Shown here: positions 54,946-64,000 of the stretch, one piece after another
How the letters are laid out: each line of letters opens with the position of its first letter
Position numbering within the stretch: the first letter of the stretch is position 1
Assembly: GCA_009760855.2 (NCBI GenBank)
Contig: WPIO01000115.1
Coordinates: 1,100,501-1,164,500, forward strand
Source: Cristatella mucedo
Lineage: Eukaryota > Bryozoa > Phylactolaemata > Cristatellidae
Direction of reading: 5' to 3'
Length of the DNA: 64,000 bases
Program-made: the position numbers and the translations under genes
Notes under the pieces: generated by a model
Databases searched by the model: none
The model's input: the letters and a program-made list of their open reading frames with translations, nothing else
Told to the model about the DNA's origin: nothing

Positions 54946-56034
54946 ACTGATTGCTAAATCAACAAGACAGACAAATCCCCATCAGTCATTATGCCTTCAA
55001 CCTGTCGTGTCAGAGATATGGGCTTATAATAATTTACTTTTAATTGCGCTAATAAAAACGTTAAATTTATAAAGATATATTCAGTGTAGGAATATAGCGC
55101 TCAAAAATAGAAATCGTCAATTACCTCTTCACAGAAAAAATTTAGCATTAGTAAATAACCTACACTATTTGGCAGTCAATTATGTCTGGGCTGACGTATA
55201 ACACAGCTCAAGGATTGCAAATGTACATGCCCAACATCAATGCAGAGCTGTGGAATGTATAGTCACATACACGCAGATCAAGTGATAGAGAAACAAGTGC
55301 TACTTACGGTATTGCTGGGGTCTCCTGAGTGCATTCGAAGCTCAGAACCTTCAAGAGACCGCTATCATAGGCAGCATTTATCATATTGTTCTTGCAGTAT
55401 AGCTTCCTCCTCAGCTGATAATGTGATTCTGAGCATAAAGTGGCATTGGGCACAGCTAGGAAATCGACAAAACCATCTTAAGTCTATTTAGCCTGAATCG
55501 AGCTGCTGTCATGCACATATTGACGGTCAAGACTCCCAGGATTTACAAATGCCGTTGTCATTGAAATTGCTAAAGGCCCTGATGGATATGCTGGCAAAAG
55601 TACCTTGGCAGTATCTACTACCTTTCAAGCTAGTTGAAGTCCAAAAAGCTAGTATGAATCGCACGTTGGTTCACAAAACATGGAAAAATATATAATTAGA
55701 AAGTTTTAGAAAAGATTGGCCAATATAAGTTAACTACCATGAAAAGTGTATTGCTTTTTAATATGAACAAACATATTTAGCACGTTAAGTACCAAGTTCC
55801 GAAACTATATCTCAGGTCAACAGAATAACTAAAGAATTGTGTTACTTTCAAGAGTTTCAGGACGGGTAGCACTTTAAAAGGCTAATTAGAATTAAAGAAG
55901 CGTCAATCCAGCTTTCGTTATTGCAAAATTTACTTACCGTGAACAAAAAAATTTAAATTCTTGCAGCATTAGTCAAACTTATAATGGTAAAATAAATCAT
56001 CAAACAGACTCATTTTTATGAAAATATCCGCTAA
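54946..56034. other. Anonymous sequence
   Basis: No recognised element. The frame at 55,240-55,491 (83 codons) has no motif. Confidence 0.35.
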
Positions 56035-56180
56035 TTTTAAGACTCTTTCCGTATTGCGACAAAAGAGCCTTAGAGTCAAACACCACCACTTGCAGCGGCT
56101 CAAAAAGAATCACCTGCCTCGGGATTTGAATCCACGAGCTCGGAACCATGATCTCTAAAATCTACCATCTCACCTGTTAG
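56035..56180 (-). mobile_element. tRNA-derived SINE (main family), copy 8, old
   Basis: Minus strand: AGATTTTAGAGATCATGGTT and CCGAGCTCGTGGATTCAAATCC (the latter equivalent to the B-box side), GCAGGTGATTCTTTTTGAGC, CGCTGCAAGTGGTGGTGT and AAGGCTCTTTTGTCGCAATA. The A-box end is very diverged. Confidence 0.65.
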
Positions 56181-58737
56181 TTGTTACCGTATTGCCGACG
56201 TGTTACCTTCAAATGACGAAGACCTCGATAAGAAAGCAACACACGTGACATGGCAGACGTCGAGAGATGTAAAGCCTACATGAATGGAGGACCAGCTTGG
56301 AAAACCAGCTGCACATTGTCACCCCATTGACTGCATTCCCAATACCCGTCAGCCAAGTTCTAGAAATGAGACGATCAAACGACGCTTTGGTCCATGTATT
56401 AGATCACTTGAGCTTCATTAGACAGATTGGTTTGATAACTTGAGCTTCATAAGAAATGTGGTGGTTATACAGTTTCCAAGCAAGCGATTACGAAGGCATT
56501 TATTACCCTTGGTCACCTTTGATCGTAATCAATTGCCACCTCAGGTAACCTTTGATCCTAATTTGTCCCAGCCTCACCCACAACTGGTCAAGTGCAACTG
56601 GATGCGTTGAAATTAAAGAGAAACAACTCGGTAGTATCAATGAAACCAACAACTAGTGCCGAATGTTGAGCCCTCTTCCACAACAATAGTACACCCAAAG
56701 CACGATCAAGCTAATCAGTAGCAAGCATTATTATTTATTCAAGTTTCAATAGTTTTTTATCACATCAAACCTACCTAGCAGGCTATGCCACCTACATTTC
56801 TTGTTTTCTTATTCCAAGCTTTCTTTAACCATTTTATCGTCGTCTGACATCTGGAATGAGTAGTGGCGATGCGAAGCTGAATAAGAAAAGCTGTGTTGCT
56901 TGCACAGTCGCCATTGCCAAATCCATGTAACTTTGAGTCAACCAATCCAAGCAATCTGTCTTCGATGCTGCTTAGAGCAAGATATATTTATTGAAGGCAA
57001 CTGTGTAAAGCCAACATGTTTACACGGCCGATAAGCCAACGGAAGAACAGTTTTCGCGAATCTCGCAGGTAAGCATTTCCCAGTTACGATCGCAGACCCA
57101 GGATGCTGGCGACTTGTCTTATCAAGGGAATGATAGACTATGGAATACACGGATTTATACCATCGTTTACTATTAAAAAGCGAACCGGAAAGCACAAGCC
57201 TCACATACCTGCATCGTTCTATAGGGGTCAAAGACCTAGTTGCTAACATCAGCACTGCTTGGCGGCTGTCTCTGTATGCTGGTGAGAATCGCATACTAAG
57301 AACAAGTGCACGCATTTTTGGTTGAAAAAACTTTGTACTTAGCAGTACAAAAGCAGCGAAAGTAATCGATGCGAGCTCGTTTTGATTCTGATCAAAAGAA
57401 GCCGGACCACCAAACATGAATCGCTGGCCAGGAGCCGCCAAACAGGAGCCGCCACAGGGGAACCAAGAAAACAGGTACAGCCAAAGAAGAACCGCAAAAT
57501 AAGAATTGGGAAAACAGGACCCGCCAAGCAGCAACCACTAAACAGGAAGAGCAACTTCTTTTGCCGCTACCAGCTGAGGGTCGGGTCAAAGACCAATGAT
57601 AAATGACACGCAACTGATAGCTTGGGCAGTAAAGTGTAGTGGAGCTGGCTTGACGTTGGGAACGAACGTTCCGTTTGCGAGCTCGATGATGAACTTATCC
57701 CAGTAACTTTGGCATAAATGAGATAGGTCATCTAATAAGTGGAGTTATCCTCGATCTCCAGTATCTACGGCAGTCTCTTTTTCAGGAGGCGGGGAATGAG
57801 AGCTTTCTTCTGGAATGGTAGCTGAGTTAGCCACCCTTCTAAGGCGTGACCGTCTGGCACCCTATCAGCAGTGCTGTTTCAGAGTCTGCCGGTGTGGTGA
57901 GAGCCTGCCGGCACAGAGTAGGGCCGCTCAAGACATCACCTGGGTGCAACTTCTCAGCTCAATACGGTGGCCAGCAATGTGCACCAGCGTTCGTCTGAAG
58001 CAAACGAGGGTTCCTGGAGCTACCGAAAATTTGAAGTGTTTGCCCGCTCATCGAGCAACCGCCTTAATAGTGTGTAGTTCAGGCTTTATCGGGGTCTCCA
58101 GTGATTTCGGGTCACATGCCATACCGTCTGGGACGGTCTAAGTGCATTGCAAACTATAAGGACTTACTTGAATACATTATTCAAGCTAACTGGTCTATGC
58201 AGCTGTAATCTATCCCAATACTCTGTGCTACTTAGTGCCTTTAGATCGTCATGCAAATGCAATTACTTGCTTACAGTTTGCACACCCGTTTCCAATCATA
58301 AACACTGACATGAATGTCGGCTGACCGGCCAAACGAGTAAAAAAACGTTCAGCTGATTTAATAAAATTACGTAGCAGCAGAGAAGGCTTTTTAAGTCCTA
58401 TCACATGGCATGTAGCAGGCAAAATACAAATTGTTATTCAAATTGATAGAAAGCCATGTTACGGGTTAGTCAACCACTTTTCATGGCAAATTTCTTTGGC
58501 GTTCTCATTCTGTGACATCCTAAGGCCAGCTCAGCCAGATTCCGTACATAATCGAGCTGTGAGGCAGCTGCCATCTCCATAAGAGAGTGCATCCAACTGC
58601 TCCTTCGATTCCTCGCCATAGAAGGCAATCATTTTTGTTTGTCTTAAGAAATTCACTCAACAGCTGCTTGGGCTTTTAATTGCCAACGGCTATCAATATC
58701 TATAGCAAGCCATCCCAGATCAGCATTGCTGATCGTA
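56181..58737. other. Anonymous sequence with a 198-codon open frame
   Basis: No known repeat recognised. Minus frame 56,938-57,534 (198 codons) is the longest non-LINE frame in the window. Its N-terminal part is hydrophobic and Gly/Cys/Ser-rich (LLGGSCFPNSYF, FSWFPCGGSCL). On the other strand this corresponds to a loose short repeat of AACAGGAGCCGCC-like words at 57,430-57,550. Such a frame can come from the repeat alone, and I see no domain. Confidence 0.35.
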
Positions 58738-59440
58738 GCAGACCAGCTAAACTCAAGTATTGAAACTTCAAACCTTGCTAGTAAGCTCCAGTCTGGCTTT
58801 AGAGCTAATCAATCAACAGAATAAGCAATGCTTAGGGTGTTAAACGACCTACGAATGAATACAGACATAGGTAGAGTGCCTCTGCTTGAATTGCTCGATT
58901 TTTAAGCAACTTTTGATACCATTTATTACAAAGTTTTTTTACAGTGCCCCCATCTTACCTGGGCATCACTGGCACTGCTCAGCAATGGTTCAAGTCCTAT
59001 CTCTGCGGGAGACTCCAGATTATTGACGTGAATGAACGAAGATCAGTGTACCAGTACCTCGTACAAACCGCAAATCGTTTGGAGACTGTGCATTAGGTAC
59101 GAATGCTCCCAAAGCCTAGAACTCCCTCCCGACTTGCAGCAGAACATCCACTGACTTGACTGCATTTAAAGAGAACTTAAATATACACCAATTTAGGACA
59201 GCATTTAGTGGGTCCCTGTGATTCGTCCTTTATGTGTTTATGTTTGCTGACACTCTGCATGCTGCCACTAACCACATTTGCATCCTGACCCTGAGCATGC
59301 CACCCTAACCATGTTATTCACGTTGTTTATCAAGCATAACTCACCATTCAATTACGTTCCTCTTTCCAGCAAATTGAAAACACCTAGAAAGAGATTGAGT
59401 TCTCTGAGGATTTTTATCAAGTGCTTTTTGTTGTTATTAT
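58738..59440 (+). mobile_element. LINE family A fragment with a large internal deletion
   Basis: It starts at ADQLNSSIE (58,738), continues through SGFRANQST, LLELLDF-ATFDTI and the GRLQ-like region to about 59,045. It then jumps directly into the C-terminal part (TACCTCGTACAAACCGCAAA, APKA-NSLP) and ends with the 3' UTR and tail at 59,440. The RT catalytic core is missing. Confidence 0.85.
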
Positions 59441-60077
59441 TTTTGTCAAACTAGGCCTTAAAAAGAGAAGCTGTATTTGCTTATTTAATGCCGGGAGTAG
59501 TCGTTTCCACACACAGAGGTACTTCGTCTCAGGAGTTTAATTCGTTTCGTGCAGGAGCTCGCCACTCAAGTGACTCGTGCTTCAAATAAATTGTCCCCAT
59601 ACAAATGAGTCGAAATGCTATTAGTCCGGTCCGGACCCCCTAAGAAACCACCGCGATTTCTCGTCACTTGTTTCAAAAAGAAAAATGTACATAGAAATAA
59701 TAAATATTGTTTTAAAAACAAAATAAAATACCTCGCAATAAACGGGTCGTAAGAATCTTAAATTACAGTAGAAACTTGGAAACTGGACGACTTGAAGACG
59801 CTAGTAGAGATAGGGGAGAAAGACTGAAATTAATACCTGAATGTTATCGGCCGATTCTTTACCCTTTTTGCCGTGCTTTCCTCGCTTTCAGTTAATTTAC
59901 TGGACCTTTATGCAGATGTGCTACTTGTTATGAGTTAAGCGACGAACTCTAGCACGATAAAATTGCCTAAATATACTACAGCATGTACTTAGCTGTTCAT
60001 GCCGTATTAGGAATGAACACAGGAGTGTGGCTATGTTGTGCATCAAATAACCACGATAGCTCGCTCGAGACTGTCTG

Positions 60078-60079
<2 letters not shown>
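59441..60079. other. Anonymous sequence
   Basis: No recognised element. Confidence 0.35.

Positions 60080-60139
<60 letters not shown>
60080..60139. repeat. (GA)n microsatellite
   Basis: About 29 GA units. The flanks do not match the LINE A tail, unlike the run at 625-679. Confidence 0.92.
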
Positions 60140-60141
<2 letters not shown>

Positions 60142-60211
60142 CTAGAGAGGGAGAGAACGTATCTCGGAACACTAGTATGTCGAGACCCTCATAAGCCGAG
60201 GTACCACTGTA

Positions 60212-60312
60212 TATATATTTATATATTTATAATATATATATATATATATAATAATAAATAAACACACATATATATATATATATTATGTAATAAATCGATA
60301 TATATATATGCA
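60212..60312. repeat. TA-rich low-complexity region
   Basis: Several (TA)n runs separated by short AT-rich spacers. Confidence 0.85.
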
Positions 60313-60629
60313 TATATGTGCATAGTGGAATGGTCTAAACAAATTATCTGAGTTTGAACGTGCACTGTTAACTGTAGAATGGTTATGAAAACCTGCCGTT
60401 AGAAAGGCTTGCAAGGAGCTCCATATTTGCTCAAGGCCTTGCACTTGAGATTTTACGCTGGTGCAAAACAAATTCAAAAATTGAAGACCACACCTCCAAG
60501 TGCAACTGAGAATCGCTAGTATAATGACTGATCGAATGGCACAAAGGCTGTCTATCCACGGTTTAGACCAAAACAGCATTATTTGCTGCGAGTGACCATG
60601 TCCCAAGCATTTTTAACTATATGATCGGG

Positions 60630-60705
60630 CTTTATTGACAGCTCAGGTAAAGCGCCTGGAAAAAGAATACGTTATTCTCGGTGCTATACAAATGAATAAT
60701 GTATT
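60630..60705 (+). mobile_element. L2-like 3' end, old
   Basis: TCAGGTAAAGCGCCTGGAAA, AAGAATACGTTATTCTCGG and TGCTATACAAATGAATAATG resemble the 3' hairpin and terminus of family A, or the tail of the SINE at 331-474 (GGTGCTATACAA). Too short to say which. Confidence 0.5.
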
Positions 60706-60730
60706 CACATACCTGCAAATTTTATAAGCA

Positions 60731-60780
<50 letters not shown>

Positions 60781-60882
60781 TTTAGCACTAAAAGTACACA
60801 CACACACACACGCACACACATATATATATATATATATATGTACTGCTTATAAAATTTGCAGGTATGTAGAAACATTATTCAT
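60692..60882. repeat. Near-perfect palindrome built of dinucleotide repeats
   Basis: The left arm reads GATTCACATACCTGCAAATT-like sequence (60,692-60,733: ATGAATAATGT, ACATACCTGCAAATTTTATA, AGCAGTA), then (TA)n, (TG)n and TTTTAG. The right arm is the reverse: CTAAAAGTAC, (AC)n, (AT)n, GTACTGCTTATAAAATTTGC, AGGTATGT and ACATTATTCAT. Arms are about 94 bp with only a few mismatches and a loop of a few bases. It can form a long hairpin or cruciform. Confidence 0.88.
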
Positions 60883-60890
60883 CTCTATAG

Positions 60891-60892
<2 letters not shown>

Positions 60893-60968
<76 letters not shown>
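60893..60968. repeat. (TA)n microsatellite
   Basis: About 38 TA units with one ACA interruption, directly right of the palindrome. Confidence 0.92.
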
Positions 60969-60971
<3 letters not shown>

Positions 60972-61140
60972 GCCGTGATCGAATGATTAGTGGTAACATG
61001 CTTATTGAAGTCAAGCATTTAACGGTTAGAGGTAACAAACAAGCTGTCATCATGCTAAAATGGATATTGGCAGCACGGACAGTGTCAAGACGGGCACATC
61101 TGAAGATTTACAGTTACCCGCTCAAAGCAGTGCAACATTG
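60969..61140 (-). mobile_element. Possible LINE family A 3' UTR remnant
   Basis: TTAGTGGTAACATGC, GGTTAGAGGTAACA and GGCAGCACGGACAGTGTCAAG resemble the repeated TTAGTGGCAGCATGCACAGT tract of the A 3' UTR on the minus strand. Very diverged. Confidence 0.4.
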
Positions 61141-63089
61141 AGGGTCAGTCTGAGCGATATAGCTATTGGCCAGTCTTGGATTGCGGTCTTCCCTTTGACC
61201 GTCGATTGCACAATCATCACCTATCCAGTGTTTAGATAGGATAAAAAGGCAAAGGTGTTGTCGGGAAAAACAAGAGAACCAAGTAACTTAAGGATGATCA
61301 AGCAAATAAAGCTCCTCACCTAGTAAAGACGCTTAACACGCTTGCTGGTTCTGTAGGTAAGAAAATATGCAACCCAGACGTCGGCATTTTGTGCTTTCTC
61401 CAGACTAGTATTCAAATGAGAAGGGCAGATATCTGCAAGTGAATGTCTGACATTGAGAACCCTCGAGCCACTCGCTAGATCTGGGGTATAATAAGCCCAT
61501 TACCTCGGTGACAGTGTGATTAGTGAGCAGCTGTCTACCTGGCCTATGCGTATCGTTTTTATTTGCAGACCTTTTACCCTTCCTTCAGCAATCGGGTGCT
61601 GCCATGAAAAAGTTGACTATTGAAAATGATATGCATGCAAACTTGGTGGCCAAGCTAAACTATCCTTCGGTGACCGTGGTCAATGATGACAGTAAGGCAT
61701 TTTTTTCGGCTCGCCATGAAGATTACATATTTGCGTGTGTCATTCTGACTCTGCTTTTGCCAAATCTGTTAAATCAAAATTCATTTGAAAGCACGATTGA
61801 GCCGCACTCTTACTCTTTTTAGGGCCCATCACAAAACGCAGGGCGCCAAAAACTGACCCGAAAAGTGAGGTTGAGTTTATGCATGGATCGCTGCCTTACT
61901 AAGGCCTCAGCTCTTGGAACCGCTTCAATTTCATACACAATACACAATTCAAGTAAGGATCTGCTAATGTATGGCACCCTGTCCGGTGTCGGTTGTGCTT
62001 TTTTTGGAATGTGATCCAGCTCTTGATACCGGAATTCGTTCATTACTTTCGGAAATCATGTTTAGCACGTGTCCCTCGATAGCCTAACTGTTGAGGTTGA
62101 TCGTTTCCTGTTGTTGCATTGCAAATCACAAATCGTCACAATTGAAGTGCTTGGATCTACATACAACTTCCTGCATGTTACGCAGCTCAGTATTTGTGAT
62201 TTGTTTCGGCCTGATTTGTTTCTAATGAAAAAAGTTTGCAATTTTGCCTCCTTCACGATTCAGTGGAGCTTAAGGCAACGTTGCATTTCGATGCCTGGTC
62301 AAAATTGGATACCGGTGCACATTTGGGTCGTTCAGGCTGGTTATTTTGGAGTGCCTCAATCACAGGTCAGGTAAATGTGGAACGTTTAACTATTTGTTTT
62401 GGGATCGTTTATCTCATTTGCCTAGATGTATTATGGCCGACCCCAATTAATGTGTAGCCTTTTGAAGGGCTTTCATATTGACTTCTGCTCTTTGCAAGAA
62501 GCTACCTGGATTTCTCAAGCCATTGCAGGTATTCTCACAAAAGGTAATCATTCTATTGGTTTTTGATGGCAAAAAGGTCTGTCAGCACGTGCTTAATGTT
62601 GTTGCAATGTGGAATATGCTATAGGAATGATCGCTGCAAGGCAAACTGACTCGATCCGGTCATCGCTCGATCTCGTCTGTCTAGCACCGTCTCCTCTCTG
62701 CCTTTCCAAGTTATACCGGTTTAACGACGAAAAAGCGGCCAATACCCGACAGGCAAGCAGCGAGCGTGTGCCCATATACTGAGGGAAATCCCACACGCTG
62801 ACCGCCTACCAGCAGGAGGAGACTTTCTTTCCATGGGCCCTATCACACACTTCCAACCGAAACGACCATTAGGCAGGAGCATACGGTCACCTTGAGTAAG
62901 ACGGCTTTTTTCGACAACTAACAAAATCCCAAAACCAAGAGGGAGACAGGTAACGAAATGCCCACCTTCGGGGTTACGGGGTAGAGAATAAAGCTAGCCA
63001 AAGCATTAGTCCGACATATTTTTTTGCGATTCACTTATCTGTCTGAATGCTATCATTGCCACCGTAAGGCTATTTTCTTGCATTTTCAG

Positions 63090-63213
63090 TGGCCAGGGAC
63101 GCGTGCTTCATCCAGTGCAACAACCTGGTATCAGTCTGCTTGAGTGCGACCGATCTCAAGGGTTTCCGGAATGCTACGAATTTAGTGGCAACCCTATAGA
63201 CAGGCATCGGCAG
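63090..63213 (+). pseudogene. DNMT1-like exon d (motif IX), still in frame
   Basis: Preceded by CTTGCATTTTCAG and followed by GTATGT, so both splice sites look good. The 124-bp exon is fully open: [25 protein letters not shown] and GNPIDRHRQ. These match the C-terminal catalytic-domain segment of DNMT1 (the family has QGRVLHPEQ, RECARSQGFPD and HRQ). Better preserved than the upstream exons. Confidence 0.85.
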
Positions 63214-63305
63214 GTATGTCGCATGCACGTCTGCTGCTGGTTTTTGCCTTGCTGTGATGTGTCTCTGATTGACGATTGTCGGTCCTGCTGAATTTGTCTT
63301 TGTAG

Positions 63306-63357
63306 ATTGGGAATGCTGCCCCACTCCCAATTGCAAGGAAAACCAGCCATAAGATGT
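63306..63357 (+). pseudogene. DNMT1-like exon e (motif X)
   Basis: It follows TTTGTCTTTGTAG after a 92-bp intron and continues the frame of exon d: IGNAAPLPIARK, where the family has VGNAVPPPLAK. The right end is not defined, and stops follow soon after (near 63,361). Confidence 0.78.
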
Positions 63358-63360
63358 TTT

Positions 63361-64000
63361 AGATGTGACTAGCGTGAAAGAGGAGAGAAACGCACACGTC
63401 AGCGACTGCATCTCTCCCTTTGATGCCTGTAGGCCAGCATATCAGAGCCAAGACGATCGAGGCTGTAGCCGGCTATCCCAACGCTACCCTGCCGATCGTT
63501 GCATGGTTGTCCTATTAATTAGTTTTTGCAGAAACCGACTTCACTATGACTGGACCCCTACTTCATGATACATAAGCTATTCATTTTTTCATTGCAGCAG
63601 AATACTTCACTATCTATCTAGCCGATATCTTGCTGCGGTCCAGAGGCTACGTCCGGGGCGAGGATAGCACGAAGCAAGCCTGAGATTCAAGCACGATCCG
63701 TGTATTCTCTCGTAGTAGCACCATATCTAGTACACCGGCCATCTACAGATCGAACGAAAATTGAGCAGATCAGTGTTGGGGTGGCAGCAGGCGGTCGTGC
63801 ACAGGCTCTTAGCTGCTGCCGCCGATAGTATGGGCAGCCGGGCAGGCCCCAACCTCGCTAGGCACGGCTAATCGAGCCTGCTTAGTAAGAACGTCTGCCA
63901 TGAGCCCCGCTTCTGCAAGGAGGCGATGGTCATTCGTGCATTGCATTCACGTTGCTCGTGAGGGTCAGGCACTTCTTTATGAAGCCCGCTCTAGCGTAGC
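63361..64000. other. Anonymous sequence at the window edge
   Basis: No recognised feature. The end of the DNMT1-like region is not followed by further exons that I can see. Confidence 0.35.

Larger units (their letters stand above)
61300..63360 (+). pseudogene. DNMT1-like DNA methyltransferase gene fragment, copy 2
   Basis: Five exon remnants of a DNMT1-type maintenance methyltransferase. Exon a (from 61,569 after TTTATTTGCAG) reads QQSGAA, ENDMHANLVAKLNYPSVTVV and NDDSKAF (motif I-III region). Exon b (61,823-61,952, 130 bp, AG/GT) keeps SEVEF and NRF, but its motif IV reads GSLPY then a stop, so the catalytic Cys is lost. Exon c (about 62,165-62,370, then GTAAAT) reads NFLHVTQLSICDLFRP, KKV in place of ENV, and VVQAGYFGVPQSQVR, with two compensating shifts inside. 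Exons d and e are listed separately. The coding region between exon c and motif IX of the family is absent. Introns are about 90-210 bp where measurable. It is dead, unprocessed and related to 45.6-46.9 kb. Confidence 0.82.

Noticed and set aside
59921-60261. Ser-Leu and Arg-Glu repeat proteins over 60.08-60.14 kb
   Set aside because: Pure translations of a (GA)n microsatellite.
60761-61141. 126-codon frame with Ile-Tyr and His-Thr runs
   Set aside because: It is the translation of (TA)n, (TG)n and (CA)n tracts of the palindrome and the adjacent microsatellite.

Overview
This window is animal-type eukaryotic DNA that is almost entirely repeat-derived. I found no intact ordinary host gene. 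The evidence is: exons bounded by GT-AG splice sites, many 5'-truncated non-LTR retrotransposons, a tRNA-derived SINE family, long dinucleotide microsatellites, and no bacterial operon structure. The intron lengths and the mix of L2/CR1-type LINEs, SINEs and a Polinton/adintovirus-like relic suit an invertebrate metazoan. The sequence alone does not let me name the species.

The bulk of the window is two non-LTR families of the CR1/L2 type (APE endonuclease, reverse transcriptase, typical C-terminal domain). Family A ends in a short hairpin-forming 3' end followed by an (ATT)n-like tail. Family B ends in an (ACATT)n tail. I see about 24 fragments of A and about 12 of B. The best open frame is the 600-codon RT of an A copy at 17,756-19,558 (minus). 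The most complete B copy is 27,583-31,034 (plus), with a 5' leader, EN, RT, tail and a 6-bp target duplication, but it is frameshifted. At two separate places A has jumped into B (8,911-10,905 and 17,520-19,645), and at 27.6 kb B has jumped into A. Eight copies of a tRNA-derived SINE are scattered among these, some inside the LINEs. A different SINE with an L2-like tail lies at 331-474.

Between about 12 and 32 kb there are AT-rich islands unlike the LINEs around them: 11,976-13,612, 22,426-22,890, 23,132-25,602, 25,787-27,140 and 31,138-32,252. Two genes in them can be recognised from motifs, both broken: a packaging ATPase (Walker A, Walker B and a C-terminal GRH...FYL-type motif, with a SINE inside it) and, head-to-head with it, an adenain-like cysteine protease (His, Asp, Gln and Cys motifs in order). 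This pair is the hallmark of the Polinton/Maverick-adintovirus-PLV group. The islands are therefore best read as one or more decayed integrated elements, shredded by later LINE and SINE insertions. A second partial copy of the ATPase gene shows that more than one copy, or a duplication, was present. A large imperfect palindrome at 12.09-12.51 kb may be a terminus of such an element.

The right-hand part has sparse old LINE fragments, long anonymous stretches, and two related unprocessed pieces of a DNMT1-type DNA cytosine-5-methyltransferase gene, at about 45.6-46.9 kb and 61.3-63.36 kb. Exons and introns align between the two copies, so this is a DNA-level duplication. Copy 1 keeps the catalytic PPCQG loop. 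Copy 2 has lost it but keeps in-frame exons for motifs IX and X. Both have a Lys-Lys-Val in place of the invariant Glu-Asn-Val motif VI. Just left of copy 2 is a near-perfect palindrome of about 190 bp made from dinucleotide repeats (60,692-60,882).

In short, the window is a retrotransposon graveyard holding three things of note: a shattered virus-like element, a duplicated dead DNMT1 locus, and large palindromes.
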